Shown here: one piece after another, positions 10,410 through 24,800 of the stretch | Numbering within the stretch: the stretch's first letter is position 1 | Layout: each line of letters opens with the position of its first letter | Assembly (NCBI GenBank): GCA_037976565.1 | Contig: CP137686.1 | Coordinates: 5,056,645 to 5,120,644 of the forward strand | Origin: Mesocentrotus franciscanus | Lineage: Eukaryota > Echinodermata > Echinoidea > Camarodonta > Strongylocentrotidae | Length of the DNA stretch: 64,000 nucleotides | Reading direction: 5' to 3' | The notes under the pieces: generated by a model | What the model saw: only the letters and a program-made list of their open reading frames with translations | The model's database searches: none | What the model was told of the DNA's origin: nothing | Program-made: the position numbers and the translations under genes

Positions 10410-12290
10410 TATCGGACTCGTCTAATACTCTAATCAAATTTAAGGCCGATCTTCCCCATGACAATGTGGATATAATATATCCATATTGTCATATTATGAT
10501 AATTATCCCACTACACTAGTGCTCTTCTATGTATTCCACGTTCTAAACAAATTCTCTTAGCATCGGTTGCTATGGAAACTATGATAAAGAACGAAACCCT
10601 ACAAACAAACAGCGTTCACACTGAAAAGAAAAGAAAAATGAAACATGAATTTTCAGAACGCAATAATAATAAACATTTTCTCATTATAAGTCTTGTTGAC
10701 GGCCCGGTAATTACTCAGTGACATTTACTCCGGGTTTTATTTTGTCACAAACATAGAGTAAGGGTTCCATTAGGTTTTAGGTTAGGGTCAGGGTTAGGGT
10801 TGGGGTTAGGCATAGTGTTTGGTCAAGGATTTAAGTTATGAAATCGGTCAGTGTAGAAAATTGACCGCAGAGCGATGTCGTAAAAAATACATTTAGATTC
10901 AATTTTTTAATTATTAACTGGAGAAGAGCGAGATTTAAGGTAAAATCAAAAAGATTCTTGCAAATAAAAAAGTAAGAATCAAAGAAAATAAGACGTGAAG
11001 AAGACACAAAAAAGACAAAATGACAGAAGAGCGAAACAAAATAGTTAGGGCTGAATATAGAAAAGAAGATTAGTTAAAATGTGACAGAACTAACTTAATG
11101 GGAAGGGGGAGAAAAAAAACAATAAAACATAAAAGATGAGGAGTAAACAAAGAACAATTTTGGTGATGAACATGAAATAAGAAGAGAAAAGTAATGCTGC
11201 GAATGAAAATTAAATTGAAAAATTACAAAGGTTGTTGTTTTTAATACAACGTTGTGGATAGGCCACCGTGTAAACACAAGTCGTACATAATTTACATCTA
11301 ATTAGCTAGAGCACGGTCGCCTACACGTGGATTTAAAGTAGACCGACCGATGTTTTCATTGAACCATCTGCGAAACCTTAAAGTAACAATGAAAAAAAAA
11401 AGAGGAGAAAGACTTTACGATGTCACATTGGTTTGATCTTCTCTTCCCTTCGTGTTCGCCATCTTGGAGAAAAGAATATTCGTAAATCTGCTGCTTGAAC
11501 TAATTTTATCGGCTGGCGGTTCGATGCGCTTGCTCCTTTGTTGCGTATTTTGATTCGAATTACCAATATGTTGGGATCAATAACTTATCTTTCTGTCGTC
11601 TGAGTGGTCTTTCTCCGGTTAAACGAGAGTGTTCATCTTGGAACGTTAGACATTACGAATTGTCTTGGATCGTTTTTAACGCGTGCCGCGGCGACGTGAA
11701 CATAATTATGAAGTGTATGATTTTCATTGACAAATTTGCCTTCTCATCCTTTGCTTACGAGGAATCTATTTAATCTTCATTTCGCATTTGGTAGGCTACA
11801 ACCGACGCTAAATCTAATTGGTAACAACAAAATTGATAATACATCTTTGTGAATTCAGCTAGTGCAAGTTTATCTAATTCGTGAGCCATTGAAGCAATAA
11901 TTGTCTCTGCATGCATTATATTAGCAACATGGCGGACGGGCCTGCGTAACATTTCTTTACAAACTCTTATCGGATTTCGGGATAATTATGATTTGCTTGC
12001 AGAAAGTTGATTTAGTCTACACCATTAAAGTAAACCAATGTCTAATTGAATCCATTTTGCTTCTTGGATAATTGGGCCTATTAAGTGGATGAAAGAAGAG
12101 GACTTGGATTTATTGTTAAATAACAGAGAGCCTGTACAACTTCATGAGATTTGTGCCTTTTGAATTTCAATTTATTTTTGTTATTTCTGTGTTTTTAATT
12201 GTAATCGTTTCGAGGTTTTAAAGACTTGCGCGGAATATGATTTTTCAGGCAAAAAATCCCAACATGAAACGTTCATTTCCTGGAATCACT
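10410..12290. other. Intergenic, upstream of the guanylate cyclase gene
   Basis: A small palindrome around 10459-10491, a TTAGGG-like stretch at 10770-10812 (degenerate, not a true telomere array; a related copy is at 16350-16505), then AT-rich DNA. A GC-richer stretch lies at 11440-11720. No gene was found. Confidence 0.45.
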
Positions 12291-12298
12291 GACGTCAA
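12291..12298. promoter_or_regulatory. Consensus CRE (TGACGTCA)
   Basis: An exact palindromic cAMP-response element, about 0.52 kb upstream of the start codon of the guanylate cyclase. Its position is suggestive, but an 8-bp match can occur by chance. Confidence 0.35.
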
Positions 12299-12814
12299 TG
12301 CACCATGAATAATTTTCTGTGACAAATTATTTTGTTTTTGGAACATGTTTTATAGGCCAAAATACTGATCACTATATCTGTTTGCCTGATGAAACATGTA
12401 TTTTTAAGGATGATAGGCCTAGGCCTACTGGCCGAAAGTTCTATTGATGTAGTGTTCGTGTGATTGTATTTTTGGCGGAGAACTTAAATTATTATCTGCC
12501 TTCATTATTCTGAGAAAAAACTTATCTTGAACTTCACTGTGTAAATCGCCTCTATCCATCTGTTTAAACTATTAAAGGTCTCTTCAATCTTTGCCTTGGC
12601 AAAATTAACTTTATCACCCATCTCATACAGTATGCCGGTGAAAGCATCTTTATTATAAACAATTTTAAAATCGTCAATTTTGCATCCAGAATTATGAATT
12701 TATAAACGAAAAAAACGAGACGACATAAAAAATGCATTTGGGAGTATATTGACTAGTGGCTCATAATTCAACGAGAATCTATTTGTGGAAGTTGGATGAT
12801 AGACAAAAAACAAA

Positions 12815-12892
12815 ATGGCGGTCGCAGCTCGCAACAACACTGACGCGCTGGAAGAAGAACATGGGAGAGCTTCCTTCGGATCGCTCTCTGCG
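12815..12892 (+). CDS. NIT-GC exon 1 (start)
   Basis: ATG at 12815 opens 26 codons ([20 protein letters not shown], then FGSLSA) ending in phase 0 at GTAAGT. The next exon starts in phase 0, so the join is in frame. The residues are not family-diagnostic, so this start is the least certain exon. Confidence 0.62.
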
Positions 12893-15800
12893 GTAAGTCC
12901 CAATTTCATGTCTTTTACATGTAGGCCCGGGATGTAGGCCTACTCTTTTCACCAAGTCTTTCACTTTACACAAGACTTACACTTTCGGTCTAAATATCAT
13001 TAATAGAAAACAACATAATGTTTTATCTTAGGCCCATTTAAGCAACCAAAACATCATTTCGAAAATCGTTGATTTTTTTTCTTTTTGGACTGCCATTTAC
13101 ACTACTGGAAAAACCGATAAAAGCCGTCGATGTTTGAGCGGATGCTCTGCCTGCGATCGCATGGAAGCGAGAAGCGTCACGTGACCGAAAACCGGAATTA
13201 TTTACCGATGTTTCGAGAGCGGGCATTTACACTGCAAAAATTTCTTCCGGCGCTTTAAAAAAAGAGGTGAAATATCGAAGATTTTTGGTTGCAGTGTAAA
13301 TGCAGCTATATTAATTCAAAGTCGGATCCAATATTTTGAAATAGAGCGGGCGCGCTAGATTTTATGAAGTAGAAGCCACGCATCCCCCCATGCACCCCTT
13401 TGCTTACAGGGGAGTGGCAGAAGTCTTTAAAAACACGTTCTCCATGAAACACAGTTAATCAATAATGTGTGCACAATCACATAGTCATTACCTTACACCA
13501 GAATAGCTTATCTCTCAAGCGATTTTCAGTTTATTTATGCATGTATTTATTTATTTATGTATGTATGTATTTATTTATCTATTCATTTATTATTTATTTA
13601 TTGGTGTATACACACTGGCCAGCAGCACAAACCGAAGGAGCCAGTTTACAACTACAATAATACAATATATACTAAGGGATGTGAACAATATTGTAAACAT
13701 GTTACAAAAGAAATTTGGTAGAGCATAATTTTTATATAGGCCTACACAAAACGAAAAACACGAAAAATGGAATGAATTATACATTGCATCAGTAGGCCTA
13801 CACACGTGATATCACAGAGATAAAGAAGGAGAGATAAAATTCCAGAGGGAGATAACTGAGGAGAGGGAGATCGACAGAGAGAGAGAGAGAGAGAGGGGGA
13901 GAGGGGGGGTAGAGGACAATCCCAAACAGTGAATACAATGATAAAACATAAATTGCTTGAGAAAAATAATAAAGGAAAGAAAAGAGGGGGATAAAACGAT
14001 GTAAATAGATTAGTAGAAGGGAAAGATGAAAGGTGAGAAAGAGTGCCTGAGAGTATGAGATACGTCATTGAAATGTTCTTTCATGTCAGTAGGTGGAAAG
14101 TCTTTGTGATTCTCTCTCTCTCTCTCTCACTCTCTGTCTCCCTTCCATTCTCTCTCTCTCTCCCTCCCTCTCTCTTTCTTGCTTGCTGTCTTTTTCGCTT
14201 TCTCTCTCCCCTCCGCGCGCTCTCTCTCTCTCTCTCTCTTTCCCTCTTTCTCTCACTCTGTCTATCTCCCCCTCTCTCTCCTGCCCCTTTCTCCCCCTCT
14301 CTTTCCGCCCCCTCTCTCTTCCCCATTTTGTCATTCAATTGCATATTACATGTCCCATGGCCCGACGACGTCGCTACGCCATTGTTCTCATTTGCTAGAT
14401 ATGCCATTGACCGTTTCATATCCCCGTAGGTCGACGATGTCGTCAGAAACCTGTTGCTAAGACCCAACGACATCAGCAAGTGCCAGGTGAACCCCCTGAC
14501 ACACCGCGGTAAACAGATACAGCTGGGTAAGATGCTTTACTGGTCCTGGTCCCAATTACAGCCCTGGCCATCTTAGCGGTCCTGGATCTAAAGAGTATTG
14601 CTTACAATAACAGGTGATCAACATTGTTAACGATGTTATTATTATCATATTTCATTTTATTATCATATCTTTTATGATTACCCAGAACATATATCATTAT
14701 CAATAACACTATCATGAATAATTCTTATCATCGTAACCTCTAACATCACCACCACTAACACTCTCATTACCACCACCATCATCGTCATCACCACCACCAC
14801 CACCATCATAATCATCGTCATTCCCATCATCATCATCACCATCATCATTTTCATCATCTTCATCATCATCATCATTTATACCATCATCATCACCATCATC
14901 ATCACCATCATCATTATCATCATCATCATCTACATCATCGACATCATCATCATCATCTTCACCATCATCATCACCATCATCATCACCGTCATCATCATCA
15001 TCGTCATCATCATCATTTTCATCATCATCACCATCATCATTATCATCATCTACATCATCGACATCATCATCATCATCTTCATCATCATCATCACCATCAT
15101 CATCATCGTCATCATCATCATTTTCATCATCATCACTATCATCATCATCACTATCATCATTTTCACCATAATTATCATCGTCATCATCATCATCATTTTC
15201 ACCATCATCTTCATCATCATCATCATCATCATTCTTATCAATCGGATATGATTATATATGTCTGGGGACCGACCTTTAACGTCACCATCCGAAAGACGTG
15301 ACTCAGTTTCAAACTACGGTCCGCCTGAGCTAGTTTGAAGGCGAAGACAGAAAGCTTACCAAGTGAACGTGCCGCTAGAGTGCTAGACCGATTACTCACA
15401 TCTCCCTGTGTTGTGCCCTTCCTCCCCAATAAATTTATACCTTCTTTTGGGAAAGGTGGGGGGGAGGGGGCTTGTCGCAAGTTTTTCAATAGTGAAATCA
15501 TCTTCCAACCACCCTAGCTTATTCTCATCATCACTGTCGTTGTCACTATATTTTTCAGCGTCGTATTTGAGAACAACAAGTGTTTAAGTTATCTACGGTA
15601 GATGTAAAAACATTACAACTGCCGTTGTTGTGTCCTACATACTGTGATTAGTAATTTAAGCCATTTGAATTATATCACTATCATTATGAATTCTAAATGG
15701 CTTCGTACTTTTATTTACCAATGACAAGGGATGAGGGTTTGCATCTCATGATCTTAAGTAGATGTAGAAGTACCAATTGAATTGAATTAAATTTAATTCA

Positions 15801-18800
15801 ATTCATTTTATTTCCATATCTCAATCAAAACATGCTAAAAAAAATCTTACATAAAATGATATCAAATGACATTTGCAATATAACCTAGAAAAATGAAATC
15901 TATTTTTAATTATACAATATTAAATGACTATATAAATAATCAAATGCATTTTAGGACACAAAATATATAAGCATAAAATTATCATAAATTAAGTCGAAAT
16001 TTAAAGAAAATTGAGAAATCCACTTAAAAGCAGAGCTTGTATTTGTGTGGATTACTCAAGAAAGAAAAATAAGAAAGAGAAAAACATGCACTGCTCGGTA
16101 GTATGGGCATTCATAGGCATAAGAAACACAGTAGAGCAGTGCATGTTGGGATAGAGGCCTATGCTCCAACACACATGAGTGACCGAGGACTCCATAACTT
16201 TATAAATTTAGTAGTTGCTTATTTTCATCGCCATAGGCTGATAAGTAGAAAATTGAAACACGATGACGTCAGACGGAACGACGAAGAATCAAGACAAGAA
16301 CAATGACAAGGACACGGACAAAGACAATAGCACAACTCTGAATACGACAGTTACCCCTCATTTACTCCGTCGACAGTTACTTCAGGTTTTATTTCGTCAG
16401 AGGAAAGGGGTTGGGGTTAGGTTTAGAGTTTGGTTATGGGCCTATATAGTGGTTGGTCCGGGGTTGAAATTTAATAATTCGGTTAGTGCAAGAAATTGCT
16501 GAAATTACACGTGTATGCCTATTCTAGAAAATCAATATCCGATATAATATATCTCTTTACCAACGATATTGGACTATATTATTAGCAGCACGTGCTATAA
16601 ACAGCAACGTTGAATAAAATACGATTCTCACGATCTATAGTAGATGTAGAACTACTATTATATCCCTATCTCTGAAACCACTTGGATCATAATTATACTA
16701 GGCTAAACAAAATTATGTCTTCAACTCCTTCTTCATCACCAGTACTCTATTGTAGTTCTTCTCTTGGCTTCAGGTTCACTTCGCAAATCTGACGTTTTAT
16801 TAGCAGTTTCGTTCACTGACTGATAAATTATTGCTCGGATGATGAATATCTCAAATTATTCTCCCGTTATTGTAACGCTCTGGAAGCAAACAAATATGTA
16901 AGTAAGGATGTCAATCCCTTTCCAGAAGCACTGGCGGAATAGGGGGGGGGGTACAACTGGTCCATGCAACTTGAAACCCAGCTGGCATAAAACATTTAAT
17001 ACACAAATCAAAGATTTTATTTATTTATTTGGGGGGTGTTGTGAGCAATTACATGTAGTTGAGGAATATTTTGTTCTGAATCCCCGATCCAGAAGCGAGG
17101 GGCGAACGCCATGATTTAAAGAAAGTGCTGCATATAGGCCTAAGCAATACGGAATTAATCCACAAGTCAAAGGGAGGGGGCGGGTAACTGCTCCCACCCC
17201 CTCCACTTGAAAGTAGGATTACATTTCGCCTTTGATCTTTCATTTGTCACGAGTGCCTATATTGACACGATCACAGGCTTTTTTAAAGTGCCTGTTCAAA
17301 GAAAATCACAAATATGGCAAATAACGTATCACTAGAAACTGGTAAGCTAACAGATGGCCATCGTACAAGTTTTAGGTCAACTGCATATCGGGTGATTTAT
17401 AAAAATACAAATAAAACCACCTCCATAGCATCTGGGATATACGAGAGATTCGCCAGAAAAATAACGATGTTTTAATGCCGTCACAATATGAACCAATCCT
17501 GCCCATGCAGACGACCTCCCATAAAGAATGAACATAATTGCAATGCCGTTATTTCTCAAATTATAATGAGTTTAGTGTATATGAATGTGATGGAATTTTA
17601 CACCATTCAAAAATGGATATGAAAGCGATTCTGATAACTAAATTTTTTTTTGTTTGTAAATACACAGGATAGGGGTTAATGAACAATCAAAGAAACCACA
17701 CTTTCAAATAAAATTAAAAACCCGGAATGATAGCATGGACAGCATTTGTTCCCTCTTGAAACGCCGAACATACCGCGGTGTATGCAGCTGAAAATACAAT
17801 GGCGTCTTATTTTGTTTACAAGTGACGGATTCCTTTATTTTTTTATCACTGCATTTTTCATCAAAATAATACCATGCGCGGGGTTTAGAGTGAGGCAATA
17901 GATTGAACATTTAGCCTGACGGTAGTGAAGTAAGAGAAATATCTGAAGAGAAGATGACAAAACAGGCACTGAAAATGTGTGAGATGTCATGGGACATCGT
18001 CTGCTTGTGCAAATCAAGTTCAACATGACGTCACACATCTCAGCAGCGATCGGAGAGCTTTTCAGGTGCTATGCCTAGGCTGGATTCAAGCCTTTTGAAA
18101 TTGATAATAATCATTACTTCGAATGTTTCAAAGTTTCACCATTGTAATAATGACAATAAAGTTAGTTTTTTAAATCAATGATCCTTCTCTTTAAGTATGC
18201 CAATCGTTACAAGCGATAGGCGCCCCTAACAGTATATAGACCGGTTTACTAACATTTTAAAATTGTATGCGTACTTTTTAAACAAAAGTTTGTCTTGAAA
18301 CCCTAAAGCTTGCCCGAGGCTTGCCCTACATAGCAACAAGTTATGTATCCAGGTAACACGTTAATGGAATAACTCGTCACTAGGTCCCCAGAAAAGATAC
18401 ATCCATAAATTTAAATATGTGAGTAAACCGGTCTATTGCACCGTATAGAAAAATTAGCGTAATAATACATATTTTTTTAATGGGGATTTTAATTGGGTAC
18501 ATGACAACCCTTTGAATACCTGTATGTAGAAGCTTTTGGAAAGTTGGAATATTAACTACAATAATTGGTTGAAATATCCCTTGAGAAAAATAAATCTGAT
18601 ACAGGGACATTACAATATGTGAGTGGCATATTATACTAATAATGAACGTTAACGAATGAAAAAAATTCATTATCTGTTTTATATAACATCTAAGTAGAAT
18701 AAAACAAAAATGCACGGCGAATATAACCAAAAATGCACGCTCAATGACATAGTCGTTCAATAGATCATTTATTGAATATCATGTGACCAACAATCCTCCA

Positions 18801-21800
18801 ATCAAATGACAAGGATCTACTTAGATGTTGTATAAAGAGAGTTAGTGAAGGGGGTGTTACATTGTGTGATTAAAAAATGTCTTGCATGGGTACTATTTTT
18901 GCAGACACCGTTCTAGAAGAATAATGGGGGTGGGGCCTTAGGGGCCTTGGCGGTTCTTGCATTCTTTTTTTCTATATTGAGCCTCGCATAAATTCATTTA
19001 TATATATTTTTTTTTTGGGGGTAAAATTCGGGGGTGGGGCTTAGTCCCCAAGCCCCCTCTTGATCCCGCTTTCTGATTTAGCGCTAATTTCACGAGATAA
19101 ATGCCCCTCTCAGATTTGTTTCTTCTTCATTCATTCTCTTTCTCTTTTTCTCTCTCATCACAGCGTCGACATCGAGATCCGCAACGTAATCCGTTTCAGT
19201 CGTAACATCGGACTCCTCCTCAGCCGCCTGCAGAGGAGCGCGACATGACAGCCCTGTACGTGAGCGTGATCGCTCCGAACAGCAAGGCTTTCCTTACCGA
19301 GACCTACCCGTTGACTGACATTGCTCTCGACGAGCTCCAGGAATGGCCCGTGGAAACCAGTATTCTGAACGTAAGCAGGGATGGGGAAAGACAACTGTAG
19401 CAAGCCTCCACTCCACTTGTTAAAGCTGTTCAATGCCAGTGCCCACATTAAAAACTCTGGAACCGCCCCAAAACGGAGTAAGGTGCCACACCTAATATTC
19501 AGGAATAATCATCACCAACAATTATTGCAAATTATTCTTATGCTTTTGCAATTTGCCTGCTGATCTCTAACACCCCCCCCCCTTAATACACCTGTATTAA
19601 GGAGAGACATGCGGTCTTGGTGAGGTCTTGGGTAATACCAATGTATGCTATTTCATGAAACTAATGATCTACCATACAGAATGTCCCATCCAACCTCCCT
19701 GTAAAAATCTTTTTTTTAATCATTTTTTATTTTAAAAAAGTCAATAAGCCGAAGTATTTAAACGAATTTTGAGCCTGTGTACGTGTGTGCTAGATACTCC
19801 CCATGTGGAGGTGCTGTGGTCTAGTAGATATGTCACCGGACTGTGAATTCATTGAAATGCTAAAGCGCCATAATGGAAGCCATGCTAAAGCCGGGGTAAA
19901 AATAATATGTGGAGCGCCAGGAGTGTCAAATCTGACAGACAATTTATGAGCGCTAATACAAGAATCCGTTATCATTATTATTATTATTATTGTTACATTT
20001 ACGGTCGCAAAGTGAAAATATAATTCTTTAAAAATGGTTCTTTAAAATCTGATGTTTGTGACAGGAGCTACCATTCTTTCGTGAGAAGAATGACTTCAAG
20101 GAAAACCTGGAGCAGCACCGTCAGCGTCTACACCATAGTAACACCACGGTGTACAGAGAGATCGATTTCTACACCGACATGCTGCAGATCTTCATCGACT
20201 GGCTCTATGAGAGTGTCGGAAACTCGCAGGGGCACGGCTCCTGGCAGATCCTGGTCGCCTACCAGCTCCTCATCGTCAGCAACGTCGATACGGGCATCGA
20301 GAGGACACTCGGTGAGCGATGGCGTCGAGAAAGCTTAATGTACAATTTTGAAAATTGTGGTCTGTATTTGTAACGTCTGTTTTAGCCCGAAGGGAGTGAA
20401 CTCTGTGAGAATTAGGCCTCCTGGCTTTTGTCGGACTATTTCATATCTGATGTTTGTTGCTGTTTGGGAGAAGTTTGCAGATTGCTTTTTTGTGTTAAAT
20501 TAAATACCATTCCGCGAGATCTTAATACGTTAGGGACAATGCTTTTTTTTGTTTAAACCGAATGTTGATGATACAGAGATGTCGGTTTTAAACTAGATAA
20601 TCAAAATGGCTTTTGGTCCAGAACAGAGATCGATTGGAAAGGGGTGAATGCAAAAAAGAGAGGAAGGAGATAAGGATTAATGGAGATGTGCAAAGGGGAG
20701 AAGAGCAGCGTGAGGAGAGGGATGTTGAATATGAGAAGAGGTGAAGAGAGAAAAGGGAATCGGACGTTACAAGATGAGAGTGAAATAGATAACACATGGA
20801 GGAATGAGAAAATGGACTTTACAGACGAAGGAGACGAAATAAGTAAGAAAAAATAGAATTTAGAGGGAAGAAAGTTTTGGATAAAGACAAGTATGAAATA
20901 GTACTGTGAAAGGGAGGACAGGGTAGTTGTGAAAGGGGAGAGAGATAGGTCAAATAAAAGATTTGTCGAGGAGAGAGAAGAGCAAAATATAAATGATAGG
21001 AATGAAACTATGCAGGCGCAGTTTTACAAGTTTAATGGGGGCTTTTGGGTTGGTACATTCATTTTCGACACGGGCCTCGCTTAAATTCATGTAAAATAAA
21101 GAAGAAGAAAAAGGGTTGCACGAAGAATTTTCTTGGGGTGCTGAGCCGCCAAAGTTCCTTTTATAACCACTACTGAGAATATGGAGAGTAAAGAAAAAGG
21201 AGGACATAGGAGTCATAATGTTCGATAAGCGTTCAGTATGAAAGTAAGTGATAGAAAAAGAAGACCGAATATATAATCTTTAAAAATTATATATTCGATC
21301 ATCTCGTTGCCAGTATTCATCAATTTATCACTTTTGCGAGAAGTGAAGCGAATGAGGGAAAAAAGACACTTTGTTGTGGTTATTCATTTCGATATAAAAG
21401 TACAATAAATAAGGTTAAACTCGAGCGCCATGCTGCCCAAATCATGACGATATGTGGGCAGTAACATGAGTTTTTTTGTTTTACTTGATGGTCTTTTGGT
21501 CGGGCTAAAGCTAAACGATTCGCACATCCATCTTGAAACAGGTGCTGTATTTTACACACTCGGTGGGTTTGAGAGACATACGGACTACGTCTGGTACATG
21601 GAAAAATATAACGTGGGCTCGTGGAACTTTGCGGCATCTAAGCGCTACACACCACTCATCCAGCAATTCTACGAAAAGCAGGTATCCATTTCAAATCATG
21701 TAGAATAGTTAATTTGAATTTAAGTACCCTTTTTCATTAAAAGCAAATGTAAGAATCGCTTCCAAATTACCTGAACCACATAAAGAGATGCGTCGGTCTC

Positions 21801-24800
21801 CCCACTTCGCATTACCTGATTGCTTTGATAAGACCTTGTGGACAGCATCTTTTTGAGGAGAGGGGCTGCTTTTTTATGTGATCATCGACGCTGAATAACG
21901 TTGAAATTGACTGATGTTTTGTCACAGAAAGGAACACGACTAAAAAATTTCAGATGAAACAAGAACTGATTTTGCCAGGTACAAATAGCCCCAGTATCTT
22001 GCATGATTGTCCAAGTCATCTGTATTTGTCATCGCTTCTTATTTAGGCAGACACTAGTGGTATCCAGATTATTTTCACTTTTCGCTATAATGAATAAATC
22101 CAATAAATTACCGTTTTTGAGAGCTTCTTTTTCATCTTCTTCATTCATAATATAGATGGATAACATTGCAAACTTTGCTAATTTCACGCACATCATCCTC
22201 GACATGAGGAAGGAAGTTTTGGAGAATTCAGTTGAGAGCACCCTACCCAACTTCGAAAAAGCAACCCTCTGGTTTGACAGTATGACGGTATGTCGTGTGT
22301 TCGTTTGTTTGATTGTTCGTTCATTAATAATATTGTTTGTTTTAAAGCGGGACTGCACTACTTGTAGAGCCTTGCGCCCTCTACACAGGCAACAATCCCT
22401 AAGCGGTACCCGTTGATCCCCATGATCCCCTTTTTCTTATGTTAATTGAGAGCCGATTTGATGAGAATAACCACTTGCCAGTGACCATGCAGGGAGGTCT
22501 AATCCCCCTGGCAAAACTAGTGCAGATGGGCTTTAAAGCGGGACTGCACTACTTGTAGCTACTTGCGCCCTCTATATAGCAAACAATGCCTAAGCGGTAC
22601 CCGTTGGTCCCCCATGATCCCCTTTTTCTTATGTTAAGTGAGAGCTGATTTGATGAGATAACCACCTGTCAGTGACCATGCAGGAGGTCTAATCCCTCCT
22701 GGCCAAACTAGTGCAGACAGGCTTTAAGACCAAGCAAAGTGGGTACGGTTTCATCGTGTTTTGTGTAAGCTAACCGAAAAATGCAAAGTGGCATAGAGGG
22801 GGGCGGGGAGAGGGCCGGTGGCACATTCCCCTCTCACAAGATATTAACATATTTCTCCTCCTTCTCTTCCTCCTCCTCCTCTTCTTCTTCTCCTTCTTCT
22901 TCTTCTTTTTCATCTTCCTGCTCGTTGCTTGTCGTTTCCCTTGATTGGTTGATTGACCTAGTATATCAACTTCCAAACAAGTGTGCCGATTTATCTCATG
23001 TGGTGATGAGGAGGAGGAAAAGGAGGATGTTAATGATGGCGATGGTGATGATGATGTGAAGATATAGTCCATGAAGAAGGAGGAGGAGACAAAGAAGAAA
23101 AAGAAGAAGATGATGATGATGATTATAATATTTTTGATAGGCCTAGTTATAATAGTGATAGTGTTGATAATGTTAATGGTGACAATCAATGGATGATGAT
23201 GGTGCTGATGATGCCGATGACTGCTTCTTTTATCGTGTTTATAGCGCCACGATGCTCCACTACAGGTATGCTCATGGCGATTGTGCTAAAAGTTATTACG
23301 GAATTTCATCATTCATATTCACTCCTTTCATCGAGAAAATTGAATACTTTAAAGAATCCGTCCAATTCTCTGTCGCCTAGGTCTACATCGACATCCTCGA
23401 GAAGGTCCAGAAGAACATGGCCGATGAGATCCTGGATCGACTCGAGAAGGAACTCGAAGATGACACGGAAAACATCGCCGTCAGCATCTTCCTTGTCTTA
23501 GTCGTCATCATCATATGTCCACTCACCCTCCGAGCTATCTGGTCGTTGACCACGGTGTTACAGAACTACGCCCTAACACTGGCCGCACAGACTAAGGTAG
23601 GAATTCATAGGTATCTTGTTGATATCCCAAAGACTCCCGCTTGTATGGAATTTCTTGTTTAGACATCTATTATTTTTTGAAATTTTACGATTTTTTTAAA
23701 TTCTATGTTGTGCAAGGAAGAGCAGACAAGTAGCCTCTACCTTGGCCTCTTTAACAGCTGTTATCAAGTTTGCTTCAAAAGAACGATGTGGTCTTCCCTT
23801 GTCCTCATGTTTTGATGCATCATTATCTTAATTATTTGCTGATGAATTCATCTATGGTATGCTTATTAAATTTGTAATTTTTATTTGCAGTGCGTCTAAA
23901 AAAGCAAGCTTTGCAGAAAAAGTCCCCCGAAATAATGATTTTACAATATTGTCAGGAAGTTTTTACCCTTGCGGATAGCGAAAGGTCTCATCTATTAAGT
24001 GGCATAAAGTATTTTATGGTTTTTGTTTAAATGCTTGAATGAGAAAAAGCTTATTTTGTAAAAGGGTACAAACTCCGGACTTGACAAGGAGTTTGATATT
24101 TATTCTGGCTGGCATCAGCCAGACAGCCACAACAGCAGGCATAAACACTTATTCATAAGTCATTGTCGCTTTCATGTCCGTCATCGTGTAGGAGCTGAAC
24201 AAGGAGAAGAAGCGATCAACCTACCTCCTCAATGCGATGTTGCCGCCGTCGGTTGCGGTACGGTTGATGAACACGGAAGGCGTGAACGGTGAACTCTACG
24301 AGTGCGCCTCAGTCATGTTTGCCGACATCGCCGGGTTCAGTCGGCTCTGTGGACGAAGTGCTCCAATGGAGGTAAAATAATTTGACAGCCGGACTCTTTT
24401 ACATGTGCAGGGGAAACATGGAGGGGTAGTACCAATTTGCCGACAGGTGTGCCAATCCTTTTCATGAAGGAAAAAGGGGATATTAAATTCTAAAATTTGC
24501 TAACTAAACAGCTCATTGTGGTCCTCATCATGTTATATCGTCGGTTCATATACGATCTTGGTTTAAATACTGCATACGTTCATTAGATTATGACTTTGTA
24601 TAACAACTTTCAATCGTGTACTCTCCTGTCCTATCAATCCTTTATTGGTTAAAACCAAACTCAATTTTATCATTGGTTTTCAGACTTTTATCAGGATCAT
24701 CACTCGTTTTAATGAATATCTGATCCCTACCACTATAGGGTATTCATGAAATTATTGTAATTTAATAGAAAAATGATGTTTGCTTTGAATGGACGGGGCT

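Larger units (their letters stand above)
15239..19163. other. Rest of NIT-GC intron 2
   Basis: No coding exon seen. It holds a second copy of a TTAGGG-like segment (16350-16505), the 0.92-kb element (17281-18195), the AGACCGGTTTACT element (18236-18436) and a G/T-rich stretch at 18920-19065 with a relative at 45240-45350. Confidence 0.5.

Noticed and set aside
10770..10812. TTAGGG-like repeats suggesting a telomere
   Set aside because: Only four or five degenerate units in one place, and a related non-telomeric copy is at 16350-16505. It is part of a dispersed repeat.
14081..14479. Several overlapping open frames of 82-132 codons on both strands
   Set aside because: They are translations of a (CT)n microsatellite: only Ser/Leu or Arg/Glu runs. 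One merely overlaps the start of NIT-GC exon 2.
14678..15241. Poly-methionine frames on the minus strand
   Set aside because: Direct product of the CAT trinucleotide array; no non-repeat sequence.
22770..23189. 139-codon minus-strand frame
   Set aside because: Made of Ser, Lys and Arg runs from CTT/AAG and GAT microsatellites.
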